The notes beneath the pieces were generated by a model, which was given only the letters and a program-made list of their open reading frames with translations, was not told the DNA's origin and did no database searches. 64,000 bases of DNA from Sialis fuliginosa. Its lineage: Eukaryota > Arthropoda > Insecta > Megaloptera > Sialidae. The stretch covers positions 33,945,340 through 34,009,339 of the forward strand of contig OY540811.1 in the NCBI GenBank assembly GCA_961205875.1, in the 5' to 3' direction. The position numbers and the translations under genes are program-made. Positions 45,287-57,111 of the stretch are shown in pieces (positions within the stretch are counted from its first letter, which is position 1; every line of letters starts with the position of its first letter).

Positions 45287-47565
45287 CACTCACGGAAAAA
45301 ATTAAAGGACCACTTTTATTTTTCGAAAAAATTGCTCATTTTCAAAGTAATGCCGATAGGTCAAATATGATCCATTTTTTACTTATAGGATATGAAAATT
45401 GAAGGAAATTTTATCATCTTTTCGAATTTAGGGGTATATTTGTTTTATTAAATTTATTATTGTGACCAAATCGCGGTTTAATAAAAAATAAAAAAATTGA
45501 TTTTTTTTTTCAATTTTGAAAGATACCCACGGGGATGTTAAATTTTTTTTCTAAAATTTCAAGATAACCATTTTGTAGGAAATTTGTTCAGCTTTAAAAT
45601 GCTTTTTCAAATTTGTTTTATAATTTTATGTTGTTACGATATTCGAGTTTGAATGAAAAAAGTACCAAAAAGTTTTAAACGACCATAAAGGGCCTAATGT
45701 TAGTTGCACAGAAAAGAAAAAAAAAGAATATTAAAGCTTAAATAATTACCTATTGTCTAGTAGCATTTATAAAATGTTTAATTTTAACTTAACCCTTCAA
45801 ATACGAAAAACAAAACAGTGTTCGAATTTAAATAATCCTGTAAAAATAACCTTTTTTTAATCATAGATCTAATGTTTAGAATGTATCCAGAAATTAAGTT
45901 CTATCAAAGAATATGAAAATTAGACTTATTACCTTCTATGTGAACAAAGGTTCCAGTAAAAATCTTTTAATTTGGCTGAGAAATTGCATTTTGAATTTTT
46001 TGTATACGTTTAGGATTTGACCGTACTTTTTATAACAAGTTTTACTTTGGGATTTTTTTTTCGAAAAGCAATCAATTTTTGAGAAAAATTGTAAGAAGGA
46101 AAAAGTTTTTCTTTCTTGTTAAAGAATATTCTTAATTTTTTTCAGATGTTTTATATCAATATTGTGGGATTAAATTTATTTTTAATAGGGTACTTTTTCA
46201 TTCAAACTTGAATATCTTGGCATCAAGAAATGTGACAATCATTTTTTAAAAAGCATTTTGAAACTGAGAAAATTTACTAAATGACGAATATCATGGAATT
46301 TTGAAAAAAAAAATAATCATACATCCCCGTGTGAAACTTCCATAATTACAAAAAATTTCAATTTTTAATTTCAGTCAACTGCGTGTGGTCATGAAAAAAC
46401 GTTCAACAACATATTAAAGACTCTTGATTTCGACAGTTAAATTAATTTTCATTGAATTTTCACCTTTTATTCGTTCAAAGTAACTAATTTTTTTTGGTCC
46501 ACACGTAGTTAACTAAAAAAAATTAATTATTTATTTGCAGTTATAGAAATTTCACACGGGGATGTATGATTATTTTTTTTCAAAATTTCATGATATTCAT
46601 CATTTAGTAAATTTTCTCAGCTTCAAAATGCCTTTAAAAAAATGATTGTCACATTTTTTGATGCCAAGATATTCAAGTTTGAATGAAAAAGTACCCTATT
46701 AAAAATAAATTTAATCTCACAATATTGATATAAAACATCTGAAAAAAATTAAGAATATTCTTTAACAAGAAAGAAAAACTTTTTCCTTCTTACAATTTTT
46801 TTCAAAAATTGATTGTTTTTCGAAAAAAAAATCCCAAAGAAAAACTTGTTATAAAAAGTACGGTCAAATCCTAAACGTATACAAAAAATTCAAAATGCAA
46901 TTTCTCAGCCAAATTAAAAGATTTTTACTGGAACCTTTGTTCACATAGAAGATAATAAGTATAATTTTCATATTCTTTGATAGAACTTAATTTCTGGATA
47001 CATTCTAAACATTAGATCTATGATTAAAAAAAGGTTATTTTTACAGGATTATTTAAATTCGAACACTGTTTTGTTTTTCGTATTTGAAGGGTTAAGTTAA
47101 AATTAAACATTTTTTAAATGCTACTAGACAATAGGTGATTATTTAAGCTTTAATATTCTTTTTTTTTCTTTTCTGTGCGACTAACATTACTTTTTTCATT
47201 CAAACTCGAATATCGTAACACCAAAAAATTATAAAACAAATTTGAAGAAGCGTTTTAAAGCTGAACAAATTTCCTACAAAATTGTTATCTTGAAATTTTA
47301 GAAAAAAAATTTAACATCCCCGTGGGTATCTTTCAAAATTGCAAAAAAAAATCAATTTTTTTATTTTTTATTAAACCGCGATTTGGTCACAATAATAAAT
47401 TTAATAAAACAAATATACCCCTAAATTCGAAAAGATTATAAAATTTCCTTCAATTTTCATATCCTATAAGTAAAAAATGGATCATATTTGACCTATCGGC
47501 ATTACTTTGAAAATGAGCAATTTTTTCGAAAAATAAAAGTGGTCCTTTAATTTTTTCCGTGAGTG
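45287..47565. mobile_element. 2.28-kb foldback element, near-complete palindrome, TA target
   Basis: TA at 45285-45286 and 47566-47567. The end CACTCACGGAAAAAATTAAA is mirrored exactly at the right. Mirror pairs continue inward to about 46391 and 46499, so each arm is ~1.1 kb around a ~107-bp centre. A ~30-bp indel near 45670-45700 and scattered changes separate the arms. There is no frame. TA targeting and the CACTCACGG end suggest a Tc1/mariner relative carried in trans. Each arm contains its own older inverted pair. Confidence 0.88.
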
Positions 47566-47569
47566 TATT

Positions 47570-49730
47570 ATCTTAGATTTATGTTTACAGGCCTTTAGGA
47601 GTCCGTGTTTTATTATGGCAACTGTCTAAGGTTTTCTAATTGTTGATTTTTGCCTACATTTACTTAGAAAATGTAGATTTTTTCTTTAATTACTTGTCAT
47701 TAATAAATAAAAGATAAAGATTAATTTTGTTTTTATTTCCTTACACTTATATTTATCGAGATATCAGCGTTTTAAATAAGGTAGGTCTTATTTGTATCAG
47801 GTACTTTATATTTTATTAGAATAATATAAATATTACTAAATTTAATATTTAAACATTATATATCACCAGATATTAACAAAATCCTGTAATAAACGATGTT
47901 CAATTTTACAAATTAATGGTTCGATACTCGAACGTGAGATAAAAAATAAACAAAATGGGTATTTTATTTCCGAGAAATATGTTCTTTAAACGTGTAAATT
48001 TCATTATAAAAATTTCAAAACAAAAATACCGGTTCGATTTTTATTCAGCATTCTTTCTCGTGCGATGTTTTATTTAATATTATTTTTAACTTTTAATTCT
48101 CTGATAAAATTATAGAGATTAAAAATTATTTTATTCAGCGGTGAATGTTTTAGATTAAATTGATTGATTTAATAGGTACACGGAGTAAAATATTTTATAA
48201 CAATCACTTAATTTTTAAAGAAATATTACTATGTAGTATTTTAAAACGGGAGACAATTTTGTAATCTATAATTTGTGACCAAAAGCCGCGTGGCAACTGC
48301 TCTGAATGTTGAGATACATTGATTATAAATTTTCGCTAGCGTTACATCAAGTTTCTGAAATGCCCACCCAGTATCTGGCGTAAAACATTAGACGTTATTT
48401 CCGTCAAAACTATTAGTACTTTTTTTTACAACGACCAATAATTTAGTAAATCGATTTCAAAAAATTAATTAATTATAATAAATAAAAGATATTCTTTTCA
48501 TCTTTTATGCATAAAAATTGGCTCGTTGATATCTCGTGGGTAACAAATGGTAGAGGGATATTATTTTTTTTGTAGATTTTTTATGTATTATACTATACGT
48601 GGCGCTAAAGATGTTTAAAATCTAATTTTTTGGGTTTTTGTTTTTGAAAAATTTTCTCCGTGTTGAATCAATAAGTTTAACTCAAAACTTTTTTTAATCC
48701 GATTTTGTAAAAAAATACCTTCGGACCCCGAAAATATAAAGTTTTTTTCAAAAAGGTCAAAAAAATTGCCTCCAGAGGTCATCCAATGTAAAGATTTCAG
48801 TACATAAGTAATCCCTATGAAGCGTAAAACAAGTTTATAAAAATTGCTTCTAAAATTTCGCTAATATGACTCCACTATACTAACAATTAATTTATTATGA
48901 CAAAAATAAAAATAACTTAATTTTAAAATAAACGAGGGTGAAGCAGCGGGAAATTCATACTAAATTTTAAGAATCTGAAAAACTGTAAAAAATTGTTTTT
49001 ACATCAGACATATCACATTTTAGTGTAGAGTATAATTATAATTATTTATCTTTTAATTAAAATACTCATAACTTGCACCCTTTGATATTTAGAATATTTT
49101 CCGAAAAATTCATGAGCAAGCATTAAATCGACTCATAACTTTTCCAAGAATTAAGACACAACAAAAAAAGCAACATTAGCAGAACTGTGAGTGGCTTTCA
49201 TTTTATTTTGCAAGCAGCGGCGGTCAGTCGTAGTGCGCCATGGAAACGGCTGAGAATCACAAATCTTTAACACCAGCGGCGCTTGGATGAAAAATGTACT
49301 AATGTAACTTACTGTAGCACCAGTTTTACTGGTTACTTTAGAACATGGATCGCAGTTGTGTTTTATTGTCCGGCTATGAAAAGAAAAATGATGTACTCTG
49401 GTAAAGTTAGTTAGTTAGTGACTGTTGTATATCATGTTTCATATCATTCTTTTTATTTATAAGTATACTATTTTATGATTAATCTGATAGTTTGAAGATT
49501 ATTTTCAATGACATTCAATTTTATTCAGAGTTTTCACCATTATCTTTATATGTATATTGTATCTATATGTATAGTACATGTTTGTTATAGTTTTAAGGGC
49601 TCCGTGAGTCGATAAAGTTTGAAGAGCAATTTTGGAACAAAAACAAAATAAATAAACAAACTTTTTTGGGGAACTCCCTTCCCAACCTTAGGAAAGCATA
49701 TTTTAAAATAATATCTAAATATCTGCCTTG
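47570..49730. other. Mostly unassigned stretch
   Basis: 48340-48380 (TTACATCAAGTTTCTGAAAT, GCCCACCCA) is shared in inverted form with 58490-58517. 49190-49330 is GC-richer (GCAGCGGCGGTCAGTCG) and unique here. No exon or gene was recognised. Confidence 0.4.
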
Positions 49731-49734
49731 GGAA

Positions 49735-50480
49735 CCACGGGACTTTCTTATACCTAACCTAACCTAACCTAACAGTGAATTGTATACGTGATTCTTTGTT
49801 TATTAAAACATTTCTAACAAACTAACAAGAAAGAACAAAATGAATAATTTTATATTTATATAACAAGTGATTTTTTTTAACGTAATAACTGAAAACGGAT
49901 GTTTACTCTTGTAAATTTTTGGATTTTTAAATTATTTTTGAAATAAGAAAAAAATGTTTTAGATAAAAAATGTCGAGTATGTTATTATCTATAATTTATT
50001 CCCCATTTTCTCTGTTATGAACCATTTGAATTATAATAAATTTTTTTCTTCAAAAATTCGTTTTTACAAAAAATGAATAGAACATAAATTATAGATATAG
50101 ATATTAACCTACATTTTTTAACTTGACCATTTTTCTCTATTTCGCACTGTTTCAGAGTAATTCGAAAAATTAAAAAAATCGACGTAGGTAAACATCCGTA
50201 TCCGGTTGAAGGATCGTTTTCAAAAATAGGACGTTTTCTTCCCAGCCAAAAATTAATCTTAAATATAAAATATCACCCTTCTACGATTTGTCGTATTTGA
50301 GTTACAGCGCTTACAGACAGACAGACGGACACACAGACATCATGGCGAAAATAGTCAGAATGGATTTAGGGAAGGTCAAAATAGATAATTCCGTCAAAAT
50401 CCGGAGTTCGAAAAAAATCTGCTTCACTATACTTACTTATACTAATGTATATTTCATATACATGGTATAAGAAAGTAAAA
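49735..50480 (+). repeat. Family F1, long copy
   Basis: Inverted relative to 12930-13640. It ends AACTCCGGATTTTGACGG in reverse complement, then TACATGGTATAAGAAAGTAA. It includes GACAGACAGACGGACAC and an open 60-codon stretch at 50288-50470 that reflects the repeat. A CCTAA run replaces part of the repeat at its left edge. Confidence 0.7.
49753..49773. repeat. Interstitial CCTAA (TTAGG) run, 4 units
   Basis: Four perfect CCTAA units plus one C lie inside a copy of F1 exactly where other copies read TACGTATTACTGCC (compare 32595-32615). TTAGG is the common insect telomere unit. Confidence 0.85.
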
Positions 50481-50504
50481 ATATTAGTGACTCGACGAGA
50501 ATTG

Positions 50505-50860
50505 GTTATTGCCCAGTCTTGGATCCTTTAAGAGCAAGGTATACTGTTTTTTGGGATTGATGAGCTTCTTTTTTGTAATTCTCATGATAGAACTCACGTT
50601 ACTAATAAAACAAGTACATCTTTATTAAATCAATTTAATTACCAAAGTCCACAAATATAGTTTGTTTTTTAAATTATAGTAATATAAGTTAAACCAGTAA
50701 TTAATCACTGGGTGATGGAGACTTGCTAATGATTACAAGATGATATGTACTATGACAGAATTGTTATAAAATAAAGATGCTATGATAATATAATAATTAA
50801 TAAATATATTACACTAACAATTCATATATAGGTCCACCACTTTGACATTTTGAGGTTCCA
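50505..50860 (+). mobile_element. Truncated M1 MITE, copy 3
   Basis: TTGCCCAGTCTTGGATCC, GGTATACTGTTTTTTGGGAT and AAACAAGTACATCTTTATTA follow the order of 2037-2596. The distal ~200 bp are missing. Confidence 0.7.
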
Positions 50861-50884
50861 TATTTAGAGGAATATTTACATCAA

Positions 50885-51315
50885 CTTTTTTTCGTATTTT
50901 TAATCCTAGGACAAGAATATACATTTATTTCGTGTAATTTGAAGCATCCTTATTAAGTAAAAATCGTAAACGGTTGATCTTATGACAAATTAACAAAGTA
51001 TATTTCTGTCTAATTCGTCTCATTTGAGCTAAAAAATCAAGAACAAAAAAATACTAGATAAAAATCAAAGAGTCCACTCGCCCCATACATCGCTGATCTA
51101 AATAATTATTAGTTGATAACACGTATTAATATACTAAACCGGGTATCAAATTTCAATACTGCATCGCAATGGGTTCTTCAGATATTAAATAAAAACAAAT
51201 TTTAGACAAAATTTTATGGCTCCTCGGCGAAGAGATTCAGGATACATATTCATATAAACTTTTTTGCTTAAAATATTTTTCTCGATCAACAAGTTTGTTA
51301 CACTTAATATGACTC
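50885..51315 (-). repeat. Family T single arm, diverged
   Basis: TAATTTGAAGCATCCTTATT, AGAACAAAAAAATACT and GCAATGGGTTCTTCAG match the right arm of 26323-27407. The terminus reads ATGACTCACCTGTAC rather than the intact CACCCTGTA. Confidence 0.7.
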
Positions 51316-51319
51316 ACCT

Positions 51320-52145
51320 GTACATAGATAAATATTTATGAATTTTATCTCCTTTTTAGTTTGAGAAAAATAATTGTAAGTTAATTGTTTTTCCTTGTGG
51401 ACAATTTATCAACATTTGCTTTTTCTTATTAGACAGGTAGGAAATCATTAAATTTATAAAATAACATTTTTTAAATTCCAATAAAAATTCATATTTGGAA
51501 TACCTACCTTTTTCTGTAAAATGTTTATACTCAAGTTAGGTTGATTTATTGCAGAAATAAAGAATGAACAATAAATTACATTGATGAAAAATAATATTAG
51601 AATACATCGTTTGTATATCCTTCAAATATGCTTTCTCAAAATGTAAAAAAAACACTAAAATATTGATTTTATTTTATACAAGTTTTAATAGTGCTTTAAA
51701 AATTGTTAATATGTATATAAATCAAGTAATTTAGCATAGTAAATAATGTTTTATTAATGAAAAAAAAAGTTATTTAGTTAGTTATTATAGGTACCTATTT
51801 CTGTATTTGAAACCTAAAAAGATCAACTAAAATTGTGTGTTCATATATCATAATTAGGTAGCTGCGATTTTCCATGTTACCCCTGCAAAGCCAACATATA
51901 TATTTGAATGAAGTAGACAGTGTTATAGCTATCATAAAACTTGGAATGTCGTTAAAGCTGTTCCTATGAAACATATTTTTAACCCTTTTATTTGATTTTG
52001 TTTTTTATTATTTCAATTTTTGTTGAATCTTAATTTAAATGTTTCTTAATTTTTTTTTAGTAATTCGTTGAAATGCTTTTTTTTAATGATTCGCTTATTT
52101 GATTTTAGATATCCATCATCGATTTAATTTATGATATAAATCAGA
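51320..52145. other. AT-rich stretch without a recognised feature
   Basis: No repeat partner, frame or paired ends were found. Confidence 0.45.
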
Positions 52146-52149
52146 TCTT

Positions 52150-53019
52150 GGGTCAATCCATATGAAATGGCCCAAAATTAAATTAAATGGTTGCTTGACC
52201 ATTCTAAAAAAAATTGGTTTTTTGTATGTAATTATCCTAACATGTTGGTAGTTCGAAATTACCATTATTTTAATTTTATTGTTTTTTGTTTTCGCGTGAC
52301 GGCCATATTTGTTTTACAGGTCGCAGCATTTTTTGCACTTTAAAGGGTTTGCGGAATCTAGAATATCTAAGCTTCTATCAAACCTTTTACATGGGACTAA
52401 AAGCAAATTGTTCAGAATAAAATGGGCTACAAGATTACTTCTAGACATTTTCACCTAAATGTTATCCTAAAGGGTGAAATTTCAGCCTTAATTCTTAGTT
52501 CTTTTTTTGAAAAAATCCCATTTTCAAGGGGATGTTTTTGCAAGAAGAGGAAAAGTTAACAAGTTAAATTATTTTTTACAAATATGTGGGTATTAGTTAT
52601 ATTCACATACCAAAGTTCAACTCTGAGACTTTCCCCCCTTTATTTAAAAAAATTCTCAAAATTTGAAAATTCGAGAAAATGGCACTTTTCAAAGGTTAAT
52701 AACTCTGGTGGGGGACCAGATAAAAATCTGAAATTTTAGCCCATAATAGTGCTACATAATGGTATTACGTACCAAAAATTTTGAGATTGAGATTTAACTA
52801 TATAAACTGAGATATTCTAGTTTCCGGAAACTCTTCAAAGTGCAAAAAATGCAGCGACCTGTAGAACAAAAATGGGCGTCACGCGAAAACAAAAAACAAT
52901 AAAATTAAAATAATGGTCATTTCGAACTATCAACATGTTAGAGTAATTACACACAAAAAATAATTTTTTTTAGAATGATCGAGCAACCAGTGCTTGACCA
53001 CTTCATATGGATTGACTCT
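52150..53019. mobile_element. 870-bp palindromic element
   Basis: The left end GGGTCAATCCATATGAAATG is mirrored by CTTCATATGGATTGACTC at the right. Mirrored blocks continue: AATTTTATTGTTTTTTGTTT, CGCGTGACG/CGTCACGCG, AGGTCGC.GCATTTTTTGCAC. The outer ~240 bp of each arm are close; the inner part is diverged. No target duplication was identified. It is non-coding. Confidence 0.75.
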
Positions 53020-54935
53020 AATTGTCATTTCTTTCAACATGTTTAAATTTTGGCCCTTTAAGTATTGTTTGAATTCGGCACTGGACAACAAGAGGTTTTA
53101 TTATGTGCGTGTGTTCGAACTCCGGCTCATTGGATTCGATCGGTCGCCATCGATAAGTATTTAACCAGTAGGTACTATATGATTGAACACGTGTTTGTTT
53201 TTCAATCCATTGAAGTGAAACAGTGTTCTCTTTTATCAAATTCACGGACGATTCATTCGCATAAATAACAACGCGCCGATAAAAATGTTATTTATTTCAC
53301 AAAAAAGCTTCAAATAAACTTCATTACAGAACATAATAGGAAGATGGGGATAAATCAGATATAGGATAACTCAGACAAAGTACAAGTGTTAATAGGAATT
53401 ATAATTGTATTGTTTTCAAATATCTTTTTTTAAATTGCTTTTTTAGGTGGATTTGTTGGTATTGGATTTTTTTTGTTGGCTTTATTTTTTGTGAGGAGTT
53501 TTTTTGTACCTACTGATATTTTTCTTTTTTTATTTGATATGAATATTAACTATAGTCATTATAAATGATCTGTATAATATTAGTGTTGTTTCAAATAATA
53601 ATATTAGTATTTACAATAAAAACTTAAAAATATGAAATATATATTTTATTATTATGATTCCAACTTTAAATTTGCACCATAGATATATAAAAGTATAATC
53701 AGTAGTTATCATTGGTTAGAAACATACTAACGCTTTTTATTTTTTATTTCAGAAAGGAGCCTTCCCAAATTCGACGTCGTTCCAGGTAAATACAATTTAA
53801 CTTTCTTTTTAGTTGTTAAGGGTAGCATTTCTCAACTAGCGGTCCACAGAGTCTTGAATTTCTGCGAATTGTACCTGAGGGACTGATCTAACTTGAGTCT
53901 TACATACACTGTTATTCTTCACAATCTCTAGCATGAGCTAGCATCTCACAATAAATCTTTAGTCATTATTGTTTTAACTTATTGTTAACTTATGCATCTT
54001 ATATTATAGTGGGAATATGCAAAAAGAGCACTAAAATACAACTTGTACCCAGAAACCCAGTAATAATACTAATAATGAGTTAAGTATGTCTGGTTTCAAG
54101 TTTCAACAAACGTAGTTATTTGTATCATCCTAGTAAATTTACAAATGCACCAATCAGAGCCTACTTCTAAATACTGTGTTCTGATTAGTAGAAATAATAG
54201 AATGGTAACTACAGGGCCGTACTCAGATATTTTGAGACCCGAGGAAAAAAAATAGTAGTTTTTATTGTTTTTAGAAATGACTGTCGATGACCAAAAAAAA
54301 GGTCAATACGTATATTACGCGAGGCCTCCAGTGAGCGCCTTGTGCGCCTATTTATAAGTAAGTAAGAAATAAGGTATTATAATATGATTTTTTAACTCAA
54401 GCTATTTTAATAATTTAAGTGTACTGATTAAAAAGGCAATACATTGATTTTGAAGCTTCCGTGGTGATCAATCGATCGTTTTATTATATTAATCTTCATT
54501 CACCATGTATATTTTAATTGTTATGTACATACCCATAATATAATGAGAGTTAAAAACATTTTGTGAAATAAAACTAAAAACAAAAATAGTAAAAATCGAT
54601 ATTTTAAAATTTATATGATACACAGTAGGTACAAGCTCGCTAATCGTACGTTAGACAAGATAAGTAATTAGATGTTTTTGAGCTTGCGGGCACCCAAGCA
54701 ATGTTTTATAGTTAAACGGTAATTGGACTCCCTGTAGTTCGACGTTGAGAGAAACAAAAACAGATGTTTATTTCTTAATAAAAATATATTTTTGGCGAAC
54801 AGATAAAAGACAGAAAAATGAATGAGACTTAAATTATAGATGACTAGGGTATTGGGCCCGATTTCTTGTGAAACACTCTTTCCATTAGTGAAAACCGGCA
54901 TAAAATCCGTTCAGTAGTTAAAAAAGTTAGCAACA
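53020..54935. other. Mostly unassigned stretch with hAT-end-like words
   Basis: 53065-53270 is GC-richer, with overlapping open frames on both strands but no recognisable product. GCATTTCTCAACTAGCGGTC (53827) and CAGGGCCGTACTCAGA (54212) look like isolated hAT ends. No partner ends were found. Confidence 0.35.
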
Positions 54936-54936
54936 A

Positions 54937-55075
54937 TCATAATCAATTTCGATATCTTACCTTTCTTGGAAGTGAAATGTTTCTTTATATTTCAATTTTC
55001 AATCAATTGTTCGACAAAATATTTGAAAAAGACCTAAATTAATAAAATATTGAAACCGTAAATTATATATGTTTT
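54937..55075. repeat. Relic of Helitron interior
   Basis: AATTTCGATATCTTACCTTTC, GAAGTGAAATGTTTCTTTAT and AAATATTGAAACCGTAAATT match 34685-34880 in unit 1, with gaps. It is an older, unlinked relative of the 3.74-kb Helitrons. Confidence 0.7.
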
Positions 55076-55084
55076 TATAAAAAT

Positions 55085-55240
55085 AACTTTTGTATGGAAC
55101 AAAACACGACTTGATAAAAGATTTTTTAGCCTTTTGATGTTAAATCTTAATAGCTAAGAACACCCACTGAATAATTATCTAACTATTGGTGAAAACCGCA
55201 TTAAAATCGGTACAGTAGTTTTCGAGTTTACCTGGAACAT
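55085..55240 (-). repeat. Family F3 copy
   Basis: CTTTTGATGTTAAATCTTAA, AATTATCTAACTATTGGTGA and AAACCGCATTAAAATCGG match 11785-11945 inverted. Confidence 0.65.
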
Positions 55241-55365
55241 ATAGAAAATAAAACTGTGTGCAGAGACAATATTTTCTACAACTTTCTAAAATATAGGGTA
55301 ATGCAATAAAACATTAGATTTCTTTTTTCGAAATGTTTTTTCTTTCATCGTGTTCTTTAGTCTAT

Positions 55366-55568
55366 GTATGAAACACAATATCCGTTAAATGCCCACCACG
55401 TTTCTTCTGACATACCAAAAATGCTTTGTATCTTAGTTATAACAAGTATGATTTCGTACTTTAGCTCTAAAATCATCTTGGACTCAGATATTGGCATAGA
55501 CCTTAATTTTCACGTAGCCCCAGAGAAAGAAGTCCAACGGTGTCAAATCGAAAGATCTCGACGGCCAT
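55366..55568 (-). pseudogene. C-terminal remnant of Tc1/mariner-type transposase
   Basis: On the minus strand the peptide WPSRSFDLTPLDFFLWGYVK is the conserved stretch around the last catalytic Asp of an IS630/Tc1/mariner-type DDE/D transposase widespread in insects (family form W-P-P-R-S-P-D-L-T-P-L-D-F-F-L-W-G). Past it, KIKVYANI and later RRNVVGI fit the family tail with stops in frame, so the copy is dead. The rest of the transposase is not present upstream. Confidence 0.7.
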
Positions 55569-55569
55569 T

Positions 55570-55667
55570 TGATCTAAATGCATATCTGAAGTATACAAGA
55601 AGTTTAAAATTTCATGTCTGTAATCTCACCGTTTTGGCTGTAGACCGTTCAAAGGCAAACAAACACA

Positions 55668-55706
<39 letters not shown>

Positions 55707-55850
55707 GTCATTGAGATAATGGTCGTACGTAATTAAGGGACACTCAAACCGTGTAATTTCGTTAAAATCTCGAGTTCGAATTTTTTCATGATCACTATAC
55801 TTTATTACAGTACATTTCATGTACATGTGTATAAAAAAGTAAAAATCTAA
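55570..55850 (+). repeat. Family F1 tail fragment with CA microsatellite
   Basis: GTTAAAATCTCGAGTTCGAA, TACATTTCATGTACATGTGT and ATAAAAAAGTAAAAATC match the F1 tail at 50395-50480. The CAGACAGA stretch of other copies has become a long CA run here. Confidence 0.6.
55671..55703. repeat. CA dinucleotide microsatellite
   Basis: An almost pure AC repeat of ~33 bp with one AAA interruption at its left. Confidence 0.95.
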
Positions 55851-55862
55851 CGACAATCTAAA

Positions 55863-55990
55863 TTAATTTAACAAACGTCCAAAATGATGTCCATTGTTGT
55901 CTAAACATCTCTGTATTCTTTTTCTAAAAGACACTCTTACATTTTGTAAAGTATGACCATTTTTCGCAAGTTTCAGTAATTTTTCAAGGC
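55863..55990 (-). pseudogene. Second transposase C-terminus remnant
   Basis: The last ~42 residues read NVRVSFRKRIQRCLDNNGHH then FGRLLN and a stop (55863-55865). The R-x-C-x3-NG(G)HH pattern before the stop is the usual C-terminus of the same transposase type as the preceding remnant. The two remnants lack each other's missing parts in a collinear way and are split by an F1 fragment. Confidence 0.6.
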
Positions 55991-55994
55991 TTAT

Positions 55995-56720
55995 TTGGAA
56001 ATTGTAATTAATGTGTATGAAATATCATAAAAATTTTACAAGGTTGCACGCAAAAAATTAAGATCTATTCATAGAATCAATAAAAAGGTAGAGTTGAATA
56101 TCATAGTCACGTAACTAATAGCATCATTTTATTTTTTAAGTTTGGCATTACCTTCATCGGAAATAATTTCTCTAAAAACTTTTTCTAAAACATTTTTTTT
56201 AAATAATGAATATTTTAGAAAATATGAGCAATATTCCATATTTTTAACTCATCCTGTAATTCACAAGTTTGGAAGAATAGTTAATTAAATTTTGAAAATC
56301 AACAAATCACAAAAAGTATTTATGAAGAAAATGGAAGTTAATTATTATGTTGAAAATAAGGATCTACCCGTTGGAAATAATTAGTGGGAACATTAGCAAA
56401 TGTAAACATATCCATTAATGAGGCATAAAAAACAAACATGCAGTATCTAATTACGGGCCTGTCGGCAATCTTGTTAAACCTATACGAAAATAAACTGTTG
56501 ACTTCCAGTTAAGATTAATTAGAGAAATAAGAAGAAATAGAGTTGTCTTATACACTAGCGCTCGTAGTTATTCGTCGACAGGCGTTTACCAGGACCGTAA
56601 CCAGTTAAATTGTATGGGCTCATGAAATATGCAAATAATAAAATCATGTTTTGTGAGTTCTTGAATCGAGTATGTACGTTTATTTTCACAATACGTCTGT
56701 GTTTGTCTGTATGTCAGAGA
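55995..56720. other. Stretch without a recognised feature
   Basis: AT-rich DNA; part may be the decayed body of the second transposon remnant. 56690-56720 resembles the F2 start (CGTCTGTGTTTGTCTGTATG). Confidence 0.35.
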
Positions 56721-56738
56721 ATGCACTACACTCTACAG

Positions 56739-57079
56739 CAGGGATCACCAAAATTTTCGAGAATCGGGTCGGATCGAATTTTTTTTAAACATAGGAGGCC
56801 GGACGAAAAATATTCTTGTTGGAATCCTATTAGAACATTTATTTACATGTGCAATTAGTATGTAAATAGAGTATATATCGAAAATAATGGAAAATATCTA
56901 TTCAAATGTAGATAAATACACATACATCAACATCACATACATATTATGTACATGTACATCAAATCTTTAAATTTTATAAAATTAATATTATTTATATATT
57001 TATATATAAAAATCAGGTGCCGGATGAAAACCTTTGGAGGGCCGGATCCGGCCCGTGGGCCGTAGTTTGGTGACCGCTG
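56739..57079. mobile_element. hAT MITE, 341 bp, perfect 8-bp target duplication
   Basis: CTCTACAG occurs exactly at 56731-56738 and 57080-57087. The ends are CAGGGATCACCAAA and, in reverse complement, CAGCGGTCACCAAA. The right subterminal region is GC-rich (GGGCCGGATCCGGCCCG); the centre is a TA-rich run. It is non-coding. Confidence 0.92.
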
Positions 57080-57111
57080 CTCTACAGCCATGAAAATTAC
57101 TATCTTTAATT

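Noticed and set aside
55364-55714. 116-codon plus-strand frame ending in Thr-His repeats
   Set aside because: The first part is antisense to the transposase remnant and the end is the CA microsatellite read in frame.
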